Shown here piece by piece: positions 46,201 through 57,671 of a stretch of 64,000 nt of DNA (position 1 is the first letter of the stretch; every line of letters starts with the position of its first letter). This DNA is from Antedon mediterranea (taxonomy: Eukaryota; Echinodermata; Crinoidea; Comatulida; Antedonidae), in contig NC_092678.1 of NCBI RefSeq assembly GCF_964355755.1, positions 25,648,365-25,712,364 of the forward strand. Reading direction: 5' to 3'. The position numbers were made by a program, and so were the translations under genes. The notes below the pieces were generated by a model. It worked only from the letters and a program-made list of their open reading frames with translations, had not been told where the DNA came from and ran no database searches.

Positions 46201-48740
46201 GCTTAACTGTATTTGACTGCTTCCTTTAGAATTACTGCAGTAGTCGAGGCTTAACTGTATTTGACTGCTTCCTTTAGAATTACTGCAGTAGTCGAGGCTT
46301 AACTGTATTTGACTGCTTCCTTTAGAATTACTGCAGTAGTCGAGGCTTAACTGTATTTGACTGCTTCCTTTAGAATTACTGCAGTAGTCGAGGCTTAACT
46401 GTATTTGACTGCTTCCTTTAGAATTACTGCAGTAGTCGAGGCTTAACTGTATTTGACTGCTTCCTTTAGAATTACTGCAGTAGTCGAGGCTTAACTGTAT
46501 TTGACTGCTTCCTTTAGAATTACTGCAGTAGTCGAGGCTTAACTGTATTTGACTGCTTCCTTTAGAATTACTGCAGTAGTCGAGGCTTAACTGTATTTGA
46601 CTGCTTCCTTTAGAATTACTGCAGTAGTCGAGGCTTAACTGTATTTGACTGCTTCCTTTAGAATTACTGCAGTAGTCGAGGCTTAACTGTATTTGACTGC
46701 TTCCTTTAGAGTCACCTGGTTCAACTAAGTACATTCATACAATTTATCAATAGCAGCCATTGTGTACATTTACTTAGGTTTCACCTGTGCTAACAATGTA
46801 TATTGGAATCTTCATGATTTATCACTCAATAATACTAAGTCTGTACTTAGAGCGATAACAGCCATACTGTACAGACGTATACAGTACTGTATGTGTTTTT
46901 TTTTAAATAAAAAACTTATTATTTATTGACCAGAGAAGTAAATCCCAAAAGGATGATAAATAAAATAGAAACATTTGCTTGTCTTAATTAAAATAACACC
47001 TTCTGTAGATACAGTATGTATTGATCCATTAAGTAATAATTACTCCATAATTATCCTAAACCAGAATCCAGTCAGACTTTACAAGTACGTCATGCACTAC
47101 ATTGATCAAATACAAATAGGGAAGTACAGTATCCCAATAGGGTGATAGAAAAATGTTTTTTTTGTTGCGTTAAGTAAAATAAAAAGATTACTCATAATGA
47201 CCTACTGTATTAATATCCTAAATCACAATCAAATAAGCAACGTTGGGCCCGGTTGCGTTCTGGATGGGAGACCATCTAGAAATCGTGGCGGGTGCTGTAT
47301 ATACTGGAGAGTGATGGTGTAATGGTAATATCGGACTAGCATGTGATAGGCATGGGTTCGAGGTTATCATACTAATTGCATCCTTAGGCAAGATGCTTTA
47401 CTCTCATTGCCTAATCTGGTAGGCGCTGCACTGCTGGCTGCCGTGGGTCCGTGGAGGGCCTAATCCTAATTTCCTCACTGAGGACAAATATTAAATAATA
47501 TTAAATACAGTAAGCCTGAACTTAAAGCATAACAGCCATACTGTACAGTACACAATAAAACATTATGTGTTTAAAATTGACCAGAGAAGTAAATCCCAAA
47601 AGGGATACATATGATAGAAAAATGGTTTTTTATGTGTCTTAATTAAAATAACACTTACTTATGATGGCCTTCTGTAGCTATGTATTGATCCATGATTTTT
47701 CTAAACCAGAATCCATTCAGAATTTACAAGAACCAAAATAAATTACCTAGGAGTATCATTTGGCGTACCAGGCATCTGTCCACATTGTGCTAGGTATAGT
47801 GTCAACTTAAAAGCAGATTTTATCGCCACCACGGCCTCCGCATGAGTCACGTTTTTAAGAGATGTGCCGTTCACTTTTAAAATCCGTTCTCCAACTTTTA
47901 AACCCTAAAAATCAGATAAATTGTAGACATTAATTCAAGATAATAAATACTGTAAGTTATTGACAAATAATTACTCTGTTTCAATTTAGGAATACAGAAA
48001 AATTGATTTTTTACCTTCTTTTCGGCTTGGCCACCTGAATCAACAGATGAAATATATATACCAGCATTAAGATCTTTTCCACCACGAATACAAAACCCTA
48101 AGTTTTCTCCATGTCTGTTTTCAAGTTTAACCTTTCGGACAGCGAGATTCTGACCTGACCTACTTGACCTTTGAACCGGTATCTCATCCGAAGTTGACGT
48201 TACTCTTAATAACTCGACATGAGTAGTTTTGCTTCGTTTTCTCTCTGCTTTTCCAGTTCTCTCGTCTCCTTGTTTGTCTTTCTTACCAGGAACTCTTGAT
48301 GTTGATGCCTCCAGATGGATTCTATCAAGGTTCCCCTCCATTGATCTGGTTCTTCTTCTTCTGTCGTTTCTTTCCCTAACTCCTTCCGTTATTCCTTTAG
48401 AAGGTTCTAGTACAGAGCTATGTCTGGCTGGTTTCTTATCTCCTTTATCTGATGGTTTCATCTTTTGATGTTCACTCTGTAGAAGTCTCTCATAATGCTG
48501 AAAATGGACGGAGCATAAACTATTGAAATCTAGAAGAAGATGTTCTGGAACCATAGAGTGAAGCACCACCAAAATCTGCATCTTCTCTTTGGTGTTAAGG
48601 ATGACTTTTAAGGAGCTACAGAAGGAAACTATGGAGTGGTTCTCTCTGAATGACTGTATGGCCGTCTTAAGCTGCTGACACTCTGCTGGCGTGAGCACCT
48701 TGTGCGACAACGATCGAAGCTTGGCGCTTGTAAGCGGCAT
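40228..48740 (-). CDS. Whirlin/PDZD7/harmonin-like scaffold (HN-PDZ-PDZ)
   Basis: Minus-strand exons 48015-48740, 47747-47904, 44472-44579, 44075-44171, 42784-42949, 41259-41371 and 40228-41016 join in frame to 718 residues. Residues about 10-90 resemble the harmonin N-like helical domain (L-T-P-A-E-C-Q-Q-L, L-N-T-K-E-K-M-Q-I-L, M-V-P-E-H-L-L-L-D-F). A basic Ser-rich linker follows. PDZ1 is about 200-290 (N-L-G-F-C-I-R-G-G; T-H-A-E-A-V-V-A-I-K-S). PDZ2 is about 305-400 (F-L-G-C-S-I-R-G-G-I-D-Y-G-L; V-N-G-E-D-I-S-G-M-N-H-L-D-V-V). The last 320 residues are Ser/Arg/Pro-rich with no third PDZ and end D-W-F-M-Y. PDZ1 is closest to whirlin by eye. The vertebrate relatives scaffold Usher complexes in stereocilia and photoreceptors; a role at sensory or microvillar structures here is inference. 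An acceptor at 48767 shows a further leader exon upstream. Confidence 0.85.
41497..42651. mobile_element. Candidate inverted-repeat element of 1155 bp
   Basis: GGTTATCCGCA at 41497 and its complement TGCGGATAACC ending at 42651 frame a block unlike its surroundings: CpG-rich stretches such as acgcgcgcatgcgcacgtag alternate with T-runs. A second ggcggataacc lies just inside the left end. No transposase ORF is visible. It lies in a whirlin-like gene intron. Confidence 0.5.
43660..43850. repeat. 49-bp tandem repeat, about 4 copies
   Basis: Unit near CCTTTGACAATCCACTGGCT, TGAACACAGATTGTTCTCTT, TGACAGAAG, in a whirlin-like gene intron. The minus ORF across it is read-through. Confidence 0.9.
44715..45392. 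repeat. 17-bp minisatellite, about 39 copies
   Basis: Unit TGTCTGTTGAATAGGTG with variants tgtccgttgaatacgtg and tgtccatttaataggtg. Three units make 51 bases (17 codons), which opens long minus-strand ORFs of no biological meaning. It lies in intron 2 of the whirlin-like gene. Confidence 0.95.
45601..46704. repeat. 48-bp minisatellite, 23 copies, identical
   Basis: Unit TTTAGAATTACTGCAGTAGT, CGAGGCTTAACTGTATTTGA, CTGCTTCC; 23 x 48 = 1104 bases exactly, with no difference that I can see between copies. It is open on the minus strand for 379 codons, a by-product of the period. It lies in intron 2 of the whirlin-like gene. Confidence 0.97.
47233..47490 (+). mobile_element. SINE with 5S rRNA-derived head and tRNA-like part
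   Basis: 47233-47298 matches the 3' two-thirds of eukaryotic 5S rRNA in order: TAAGCA, GGGCCCGGTT, TGGATGGGAGACC, GGGTGCTGTA. This spans the internal control region (A-box part, intermediate element, C-box). 47309-47368 looks tRNA-derived: an A-box-like TGGTGTAATGG and a B-box-like GGGTTCGAGGT. The tail has ccttaggcaagatgctttac and actgctggctgccgtgggtc. This architecture is that of 5S-tRNA chimeric SINEs such as AmnSINE1. It lies in intron 2 of the whirlin-like gene, antisense to it. Confidence 0.75.
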
Positions 48741-48766
48741 GTTGATTTTATTCTCAACACTACAGT

Positions 48767-49457
48767 CTGTGGGAAGAAAAATATATGTAAATAAATTCTT
48801 CTAAATCCAAAATGTAATATTCATGATTAATAATTAGCCCTGACAAAGGAATAATTTTTATCTGAGAGCTTGGTACATATTTTTAGCTGTTTTTGCTTTT
48901 TGTTTATTTTATTTGTAGATCCAGTGACTGATTTTTTCAGTAATTTGCTTTGAATTGATGATTAATGATCAAATATTTCTTATGAAAATATCAACAATTG
49001 AAACAGGGTCCCTTGAAACACACTAATGAGAAATGACTACAAAATACAAATTACATTTAATTATATATTTGTTTAATGATTTTAATTTTTTTTTTAATAC
49101 AAAAAGCAAAATATAAATCAATATTATCTAATTAAATTTGAGGATATTGAGAGAGTAAACAAAAGAGATGGAGTAACAAATAGACAGCAAATGATTCAAG
49201 CTGAAAGCACTATTGTTGTGATCCTGTCAGAGATACTCAGTCATGAATTAAAGCTATTGTTAATAATTATATTCAAATAATGAATTTGGCAACAAAAGAT
49301 GGTAACTAGTGAGAGATGAGGGATCATGTACCTTGTTAAGCCATGAATGGTTACTGTAGGTTTTAAATAACAACATTATAGACAGTACAAACAGTTTGGT
49401 AGAGAAACATTGGCTATTAATGTTATTTCTACTGAGTGAGATACATTAACATTTGAT
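48767..49457. other. Between whirlin-like gene and left LamG-gene copy
   Basis: Holds the promoter side of the left LamG-type gene. From about 49085 the sequence is the left arm of the large tandem duplication (counterpart from about 52112). Shared phrases include agacagcaaatgattcaagc and gtcatgaattaaagctattg. A leader exon of the whirlin-like gene is expected upstream of 48767 but I cannot place it. Confidence 0.6.
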
Positions 49458-50463
49458 ATGATGCATGGTAAGTACAGACTTACTGTAGATAAGTTTCCAA
49501 AGTTAGTCGGGGCTCTTTAAATCTTGTGTTTTACAGTTAGAATTATAATTACATTAAAAAATATTGTTTTTATTAATTTATTTGTTAATTTTTTAAATTG
49601 TAAATTAATTTATTTTTATCTTTGTCATAGAATATGAATTATTCACTGTTGTGATGTCATCAATGATGTTGTTTGCATGTGGGCACAATTGCATCGAAAA
49701 TACAAAATCAGTAAATATATTTGGAAAATATAGCTGTGTTTCTATAATTCAAAAGAAATGTTTCAGATATCCAGCAGTTTCAGCCAATGACAACGACTGT
49801 TTGTACACAGGAACAGATCACAAGATGAATGGCTTAAAGTTGCATCATGTTACCCACCGAGTGACCACCCCACACCAAGTGACCACTCTTGATGTTGAAA
49901 CCACTCCTTTGTGGACCACCCCACAGCAACTGACCACCCTTGATGTTAAAACCATATTTTTGTCTACCACCCAGCAAGTAACTACCCTACAACAAGTAAC
50001 CACCCCACAGCAAGTGACCACCCTTGATGTTAAAACCACTTCTTTGTTGACCACCCCACAGCAAGTGACCACCCCGCAGCAACTGACCACCCTTGACGTT
50101 AAAACCACATCTTTGTCTACCACCCAGCAAGTGACCACCCCACAGCAAGTGACCACCCTTGACGTTAAAACCACATTTTTGTCTACCACCCAGCAAGTGA
50201 CCACCACACAGCAAGTGACCACCAAAAAAAAACTGACCACCCTTGACATTAAAACTACTTCTTTGTCTACAACCCAGCAAGTGACCACCCAACAGCAAGT
50301 GACCACCCAACAGCATGTGACCACCCCACAACAACTGACCACCCCACAGCAAGTGACCACTCCACAGCAAGTGACCATAGCCTTGGCAGTGGCAGTGGTG
50401 TTACAATCGGAGCGTTTGGAACTGGTCATCCTGACGGAGATGATGGTTATTTTTATGGAATGA
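49458..50463 (+). pseudogene. Truncated copy of Thr-rich LamG-type secreted protein
   Basis: Exon 1 is 49458-49467 (M-M-H) and exon 2 begins at 49631; the join is in frame and gives the same hydrophobic leader and Cys-rich segment as the right-hand copy. About 25 Thr/Gln repeats follow (Q-Q-V-T-T-P and relatives). At about 50378 the sequence jumps from a repeat directly into the last 50 or so codons of the LamG region (agccttggcagtggcagtgg). Most of the LamG domain is deleted and what remains is out of frame, so the frame ends at a TGA at 50463, 280 residues in all. The old stop survives as TAA at 50526-50528. The deletion could have been mediated by a short atag match. It may be a dead gene, or may still make a mucin-like secreted peptide; expression data would decide. 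Confidence 0.7.
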
Positions 50464-51667
50464 TGGATGAAATAAAGTTATATTCAACTAATTTAACGGC
50501 AGATGACACACTCAAACTTTTTAAGTAATATTCTCCGTTACCACGATAATTGAACTTTTACAGAACACGATAAACGATTTTTAATTACATCAGCGAGCAA
50601 TGGGCGTCACCCATCCATCTACTAGTGACACATTATCTATAGATACTAATGTGTTAGGCCTAGCCTCTGTTCAATATTGAATATCGAAACGTGGCAGGCT
50701 ATGGTGCATGACCTTTGACAAGATCACCAAAAATTATAAACTAACTTACAATACTTATTATTTATATATTCATGAATAGCCGCTCCATAATCTCTTTGCT
50801 ATTTCTTCTTTATATCTATTTTTATTATGAAATCATACTAACAAATATAATTTTTATTAATAATATAATCATAACAATTATTTTAATTATTTTAAATATG
50901 TATAAAATAATATAGGTTTTAACCAAAACAACATGGATTAATCATATTGACTATAACAACGCGGAACATCAATTATATATACATAGACTCTTCTATATAG
51001 ACTCTTCCACACATAATGTAACAAATAAAACACTAATGTAATCAAACACCATATACTCTCTCTCTAACCAATTTGTCAATCTTCTATCGACTAAAGCCAA
51101 AGTATAGTCGTTATCTCGGGACCATCCTATGGTTACCATCAGGTAGGCTTACTTCAATAAGGCTTCTATGAATGGATGACGAGTTGGGAGCAGGAACGCT
51201 AGTAGACCATACCCAGTACTGTTTTGATTAAGATCAATCGGGAAATTACCTCACGACACTACAATGCGGAGCGTTCAACAAAATCACAATTAACTTTGGT
51301 CTAAAGCATTCAAACGTGTACAAATTTGGACACACGATTCCAGACAGATACGGTATCCACCTAACCTATTAATTACAATTATAATAATTATACAGTACTA
51401 TATGACATTAAAATTGATAAAATATTACCGATCGTTTGATGACAATTCACACATAACGTTGATAAAGACGCACTTCTTATCCACTGTAAGCATCAACGTG
51501 TAATTCTGATTGGTTCATTCATCAGACACCTTTTCGTGATTGGATGACTCATCAACCAATCAATTCACAGATGAATTCAATCGGAACAAACTTTTATTAT
51601 GGATTTAAGCTGCTCTGATGACACTCATTATATTAATGTAAATATTAGCTGTGAAACTCTCTTTTAA

Positions 51668-52016
51668 AGATGTATTGTCCCCCTGAAAATTTTGATTTTT
51701 CAATTTTTGTTGTTGAATATGCCATTTTAATGTCACATAATAGTTATTGACTTAGACCAAAAATTGGATCGAAAAAATATTTATTTACCTGAAAAAAAAC
51801 TGGAATTTAAAGCAAAAAATGGTCAAATTGGCTGCCAGCCAATGGATTTTTTGTTGAATTTAACCATTTTTCATGTTATTTTATAAGTGAAAACATTATT
51901 TTTTCCAGTTTTTTTTTCTACGGAAGTAATTCACTTGATTAAAACTACAAAATAACCCATTCAAAGTCTGATTTAATTAATCTTCATTTTTTATGTTTTT
52001 GGGGGACAATACATCT
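51668..52016. mobile_element. MITE family 3, 349 bp, present in one duplicate only
   Basis: Starts AGATGTATTGTCCCCC and ends with the complement GGGGGACAATACATCT. The matching site in the right duplicate (about 57103) reads ctcttttaacagtttc with nothing between, an empty site. Flanks fit a 3-bp target duplication (TAA and a changed TCA). No ORF. Confidence 0.85.
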
Positions 52017-52441
52017 TCAACAGTTTCAAATCAAAGTATTGATTTATATACTGTAGATTAATATGATTGATGAATATTAAAATGTATTTAAACCGAACTG
52101 TTTATTTTTAAAAAGAAGTTAATTTTGTTTTTTTATACCAAAAACAAAATTCAATACTGTCTAATTAAATATGAGAATATTTAGAGAGTACATAAACAAA
52201 AACAGATGGAGTTAGCTGGACTAACAAATACTATACTGTAGACAGCAAATGATTCAAGCTGAAAGCACTATTGTTCTGATCCTGTTCCTCCATGGAAATA
52301 CTCAGTCATGAATTAAAGCTATTGTTAATAATTATATTCAATTGATGAATTTGACAACAAAAGATGGTTAATGAGAGATGAAGGATCATGTACTCTGTTC
52401 AGTCATGAAGCAAAAAATGGTTTAGTTTAGTGTACTAATGA

Positions 52442-52835
52442 TACTGTACTTAAACGACAAATTAAAAACCTCCTTTCTACTCTCACTGAGATGCTAAATG
52501 GATAATTTTAAAGATGTTTACATGTAGTCTACAAAATGATATGTACTTAAATGACAAATTAAAAACCTCCTTTCTACTCTCACTGAGATGCTAAATGATA
52601 TGTACTTAAACGACAAATTAAAAACCTCCTTTCTACTCTCACTGAGATGCTAAATGATATGTACTTAAATGACAAATTAAAAACCTCCTTTCTACTCTCA
52701 CTGAGATGCTAAATGATATGTACTTAAACGACAAATTAAAAACCTCCTTTCTACTCTCACTGAGATGCTAAATGGATAATTTTAAAGATGTTTACATGTA
52801 GTCTACAAAATGATATGTACTTAAATGACAAATTT
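52442..52835. repeat. 59-bp tandem repeat with a longer spacer version
   Basis: Five to six copies of GATATGTACTTAAACGACAA, ATTAAAAACCTCCTTTCTAC, TCTCACTGAGATGCTAAAT. Two copies are followed by an extra segment (ggataattttaaagatgttt, acatgtagtctacaaaat), showing a two-level structure. Confidence 0.9.
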
Positions 52836-54721
52836 AAACCTCCATTTTCATTGTGGTGCTAAATGGATAATTAATATTTCTGTAACATTTCAATATAAGT
52901 CTAAATTTAGTATAATACTAATAATCCTGATGTTTGTATTTTGATCATCTGCTACATGTAAGTACACTACTGCTGCTGTGGTAAGAAAGCTGTTGAAATG
53001 AAATGTACAGTATTTTAACTACAGTACTGTATGATCAGGGAAGAGTAAAATTGACAAACAACAACCCAATTTCTTCTTAAAAATGTCAATATAAGTCTGA
53101 ACTTAATACAATACTTTACTAAATACTAATAATCTTAATGTTGTGTATTGTGATCATCTGTTGCTAAGTACTCTAAGACACACATGTACAGTAAGACCAT
53201 AGCGACAAAAGTAAGACTAAGCTGTTTTAAATGAAATTTAAATACAGTGTGACAAAAAAAAACAATATCTGCAGCACAGCATAGATGATTATACTATAGT
53301 TCATATTATTGTAGTTTTAATTTAAAAAGATGCACATTAGATTAATATTCGGGGAATCTCTATGGGGAGCCAATGCTTTGTACACTCTGGCTATTAAATA
53401 GTAACAATGCTCCACCCAGCACAAATTACTCATCACGCTGAATGTTTGTGTGAAAATTATTATAGAATAAACGTGCAGGGAATTGTACTTACATTACTCT
53501 TTAATCGCATTATGTTATGTATTTAAAATGTAGATTCAGGATAGGAAATATATCAGTATGTAATGAGAAATTATTTTTATAATTTACTGTAGATGTTTTT
53601 GGAAGATTTTTTTTTTACTGTAATACTATATTATATACAGTATATTTAATATAAATTTATATATACTGTATAGAACACCAGATAATTACTGTAATCTAAT
53701 AAAATTGCTCATAGGTGTCAGAGGGATCCAGGATTTTGAAATAGGGGCCATTACAATTTGTGAAATTTAGAGGGGCTGGCTGAACCCCCTTTCCCTGGGT
53801 GCAGTAGTAGTACATTACATATAACAAATACTGCTGGTATTAAACTGATCAAACACAAATGAGGGTGGGGTGAGAGAAAAGGGTAGAAAGAGCATGTGGG
53901 TCTTAAATTGGAATAGATTGTTTTATTTCTACTATAACTTTTTTTGACACTTTGTCCAATTTAAGTTCTTAAATCGATTTAAGTTTGCCACTTTGTATGT
54001 TTCATGTTTTGTAATTTAATGTGCTTTTAATTCTATATTTATATCTGAAGAGTTTTAAGGCATCCTGTAATTGGCGATTTTTCGCTGTCGGATGTGGTGG
54101 AAATAAAATAAAATTCAAGGCACAGTAGTCAATTTGAAGTTGGTAGCAAGGAATCGTCAATTTAATTAAGTCAAATTTGAAGTGTAGATTAATTGTACAT
54201 ATTAATTGTACATATTAGTTACATCTATTGATACATTGAATCACCCTACATATTGTGTACCTGAGTGCTATTGTAGAGTTACTCTAAGTCCCTATTTGAT
54301 CAAGTTTATTACCGGATATTAAAAATAACAATGATTCTCGTATATTTCTGTAATCCGCACTTGTATATTAGAGTCTTTTTGTTAAACAAAATGCTTTTGA
54401 AAAATAATTTAGGCAAAAATCAATGCATGTTGATGTGTATTGATTAATCTTGTTATTGGTTATTTTCGCTTAATCAGAACTAAGTATCACTATCAAAGTT
54501 TGAAAGGAACGATGAATTTGTTCGCAAAACAAATAATCATTTTAGTGTATAATGTTACATGTCTTTATTGGAACATTACGTTCCACCATAGGTTGAATGG
54601 TTACTGTAGGTTTTAAATAACAACATTATAGACAGTACAAACAGTTTGGTTCTAAGAGCAGACTAGAGAAACATTGGCTAATGTTATTACTACTGAGTGA
54701 GATACATTAATAACATTTGAT

Positions 54722-56560
54722 ATGATGCATGGTAAGTACAGACTTACTGTAGAAGTTTCCAAAGTTAGTCAGGGCTCTTTATATCTGGTGTTTTACAATT
54801 AGAATTATAATTACATTAATATTAATTTGTTTGTTAATTTTTTAAACCATAAATTTGTTGTTTTTTTTTTGGTCATAGAATATGAACTATTCACTGTTGT
54901 GATGTCATCAATGATGTTGTTTGCATGTGGGCAAAATTGCAACGAAAATACAAAATTAGTAAATATATTTGGAAAATATAGCTGTGTTTCTATAATTCAA
55001 AAGAAATGTTTCAGATATCCAGCAGTTTCAGCCAACGACAACGACTGTTTGTACACAGAAACAGATCACAAGATGAATAGCTTAATGTTGCATCATGTTA
55101 CCCATCGAGTGACCACCCCACACCAAGTGACCACTCTTGATGTTGAAACCACTCCTCCTTTGTTGACCACCTCACAACAAGTGACCACCTCACAGCAACT
55201 GACCACCTTTGATGTTAAAACTACTTCTTTGTCTACCACCCAGCAAGTGACCACCCTGCAGCAAGTGACCACCCTGCAGCAAGTGACAACCCTGCAGCAA
55301 GTGGCCACCCAACAAAAACGGACCACCCTTGACATTAAAACTACTTCTTTGTCTACCACCCAGCAAGTGACCACCCCACAGCAAGTGACCACCCAACAAA
55401 AACTGACCACCCTTAACATTAAAACTACTTCTTTGTCTACCACCCAGCAAGTGACCATCCCACAGCAAGTGACCACCCCACAGCCACTGACCACTCCACA
55501 GCCACTGACCACTCCACAGCCACTGACTACCCCACAGCCACTGTCTACCCCACAACAAGTGACCACTCCACAGCAAGTGACCACCCCACAGCCACTGACC
55601 ACTCCACAGCCACTGACCACTCCACAGCCACTGACTACCCCACAGCCACTGTCTACCCCACAACAAGTGACCACTCCACAGCAAGTGACCACCCCACAAC
55701 CACTGACCGCCCCACAGCCACTGACCACTCCACAGCCACTGTCTACCCCACAACAAGTGACCACTCAACAGCAAGTGACCACCCCACAACCACTGACCAC
55801 TCCACAGCCACTGACCACTCCACAGCCACTGTCTACCCCACAACAAGTGACCACCCCACAGCAAGTGACCACTCCACAGCCACTGACCACCCCACAGCCA
55901 CTGACCACCCTTGATGTACTGAATTCCAATCTATTGGCACATTATTCATTTGAAGACAATTTAAATGATGTATCTGGTAATGGTTATGATGGCGCTGTCG
56001 TTGGTTCAGGAGTAACATACACTCAAGGACCACAAGGAAAAGCAGTACAATTTAATGGAAACTTTAGACTGTACATGGAAAAGTTTGAAACATACAACTT
56101 TGGTTCTGAATTTTCATTCAGTTTACTTTTAAATTGTGTCCCACCTACCACTGGAGGGATTGGATTTATTAGTAATGGATTCCAGAATTCCGGCACTTGG
56201 GAGGTGAAAATAAAAAGCAACGGCCCGTTTCGAATTTCAGTTTTTGGACCTCCACCGGAATTAACCATTGACATTGCCGATTTTCGCTTTAATGAATGGA
56301 TCCATGTTGTTTTCACATTTGGTGGAAAAACATCAACTGTCTATATAAATGGGGTACTGACCGATAGTGTGTGTTGTGCTGATTTGGATAGCCTTGGCAG
56401 TGGCAGTGGTGTTACAATCGGAGCTTTTGGAACTGGTCATCGCGAAAGCGATGATGGTTATTTTTACGGAATGATGGATGAAATTAAGTTATATTCAACC
56501 CATTTAACGGCAGATGAAGCAGTTAAACTTTTTAATTATTATTCTCCGTTACCACCATAA
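54722..56560 (+). CDS. Secreted Thr-rich repeat protein with C-terminal LamG-like domain
   Basis: Exon 1, 54722-54731 (M-M-H plus one base, donor gtaagt), joins in frame to 54879-56560, giving 563 residues. Residues about 4-22 are hydrophobic (L-F-T-V-V-M-S-S-M-M-L-F-A-C) and fit a signal peptide. A short six-cysteine segment follows to about 70, then about 270 residues of Thr/Pro/Gln repeats (Q-Q-V-T-T-P, Q-P-L-T-T-P, L-D-V-K-T-T-S-L-S-T-T), probably O-glycosylated like a mucin stalk. From about 349 lies a LamG/concanavalin-like jellyroll domain (L-L-A-H-Y-S-F-E-D-N, G-K-A-V-Q-F-N-G, N-E-W-I-H-V-V-F-T-F, G-Y-F-Y-G-M-M-D-E-I-K-L-Y). The ligand is unknown. The start rests on the small first exon, conserved in the left-hand copy; the ORF can be read further upstream without an intron, which I consider less likely. 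Confidence 0.8.
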
Positions 56561-57671
56561 TCGAACTTTTACAGAACACGATAAATGATTTTTAATACAT
56601 CAGCGAGCAATCCGTCCATCTACTATAGTACTAGTGACGCAATTATCTATTTTAGTATCAGTGTAGGCCTAGCCGCCGCTGCAAACTAACCTCGCCGCCT
56701 CGGAGCCTATCACTACAATGCGGAGGGTTCAACAAAATCCAAAATAACTTCTGGCTAAAGCATTCAAACATGTGCAAATTTGGACACACGATTCCCGACA
56801 GATACGGTATCCACCTAACCTATTAATTACATTTATAATATACTATATGACATTAAAATGGATAAAATATTTACCGTTTGTTCGCTGACAATTCACACAT
56901 AACGTTGATAAGGACGCACTTCTTATCGCTGTAAGCATTATCGTGTAATTCTGATTGGTTAATTCATCAGACGCCTTTTTGTGATTGGATGACTCATCAA
57001 CCAATCAATTCACAGATGAATTCAATCGGAACAAACTTTTATTATGGATTTAAGCTTCTCTGACGTCACTCTTAATGTAAATATTAACTGCGAAACTCTC
57101 TTTTAACAGTTTCAAATCATAGTATTGATTTATATAGATTAATATTAATGGATATTACAATGTATTTAAACCGAACTGTTTATTTTCGATTAGTAGATCA
57201 AGTGAAATTACTAAAAAAATATTAATATTAAAAAAAAGCCTCTATGTTAATTGACTATCTCGTTGTATATCGTGAATGTCTGAAAATGATGATTATGATT
57301 AGATAATTTTTGATTAAAGATTAGTGATTTTAATGATGGCCATTGTTTATTATAATGAAATTGGCGTTGTAAACTGTGACGTAGTTCCTAATGTTCTGAT
57401 TTCGATACATACGGTACCATGTCCGTGTTTGTACTTGATAAAAAAAAGTATAGAACATATTTTCATAGACAACACCACCATACGTTTACAAGCGTTCCAT
57501 TGAACGCACCATGCACGCGTAAGTGCCCATGTTACGTAATGACATAATATGTTAACGAAAATAACCAATATGGCATTTTGAATAGATTTCCACACAAAAT
57601 TGGGTATAAAAAGTAGAAAATCGTTATCAATGTATCCTTTTGGTTGTTCGAAGCGAAAGAACGGCTACAAC
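56561..57671. other. Intergenic, promoter side of the VWC/FA-domain gene
   Basis: To about 57190 this is the right end of the large duplication. The remainder is unique and leads into a TATA box at 57605. No other gene seen. Confidence 0.65.
57605..57612 (+). promoter_or_regulatory. TATA box
   Basis: TATAAAAA lies 60 bases before the ATG at 57672, in the context gggtataaaaagtag, at the right distance for a start about 25-30 bases downstream and a leader of about 35 bases. Confidence 0.6.

Larger units (their letters stand above)
50528..54721. other. Between the two LamG-gene copies
   Basis: 3' flank of the left copy, a 349-bp inverted-repeat element (51668-52016), the left edge of the right arm, and at 52442-52835 a 59-bp repeat. 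The rest (about 52840-54590) is AT-rich sequence present only in the right arm, with no gene recognised. Confidence 0.7.
49085..57190 (+). repeat. Head-to-tail duplication of the LamG-type gene region
   Basis: Left arm about 49085-52108 and right arm about 52112-57190 share the gene, its promoter side and 3' flank (gatacggtatccacctaacc, aaaccgaactgtttatttt). The right arm has about 2.2 kb not in the left (52430-54590). The left has about 0.6 kb not in the right (about 50665-51255) and a 349-bp element. Confidence 0.85.

Noticed and set aside
45595-46734. 379-codon minus-strand ORF
   Set aside because: Entirely the 23-copy 48-bp repeat inside an intron of a gene on the same strand.
47233-47298. 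Functional 5S rRNA gene
   Set aside because: The 5' third of 5S is missing and several stem positions are changed.
47309-47368. Functional tRNA gene
   Set aside because: Only A/B-box-like elements remain; no cloverleaf can be closed, and it is fused to a 5S-derived head, so SINE is the better call.
49845-50429. Cys/Val-rich ORFs antisense to the Thr-rich repeats (also at 55093-55864)
   Set aside because: Antisense shadows of ACC/CAG-rich coding repeats; the sense frame carries the signal peptide and LamG domain.
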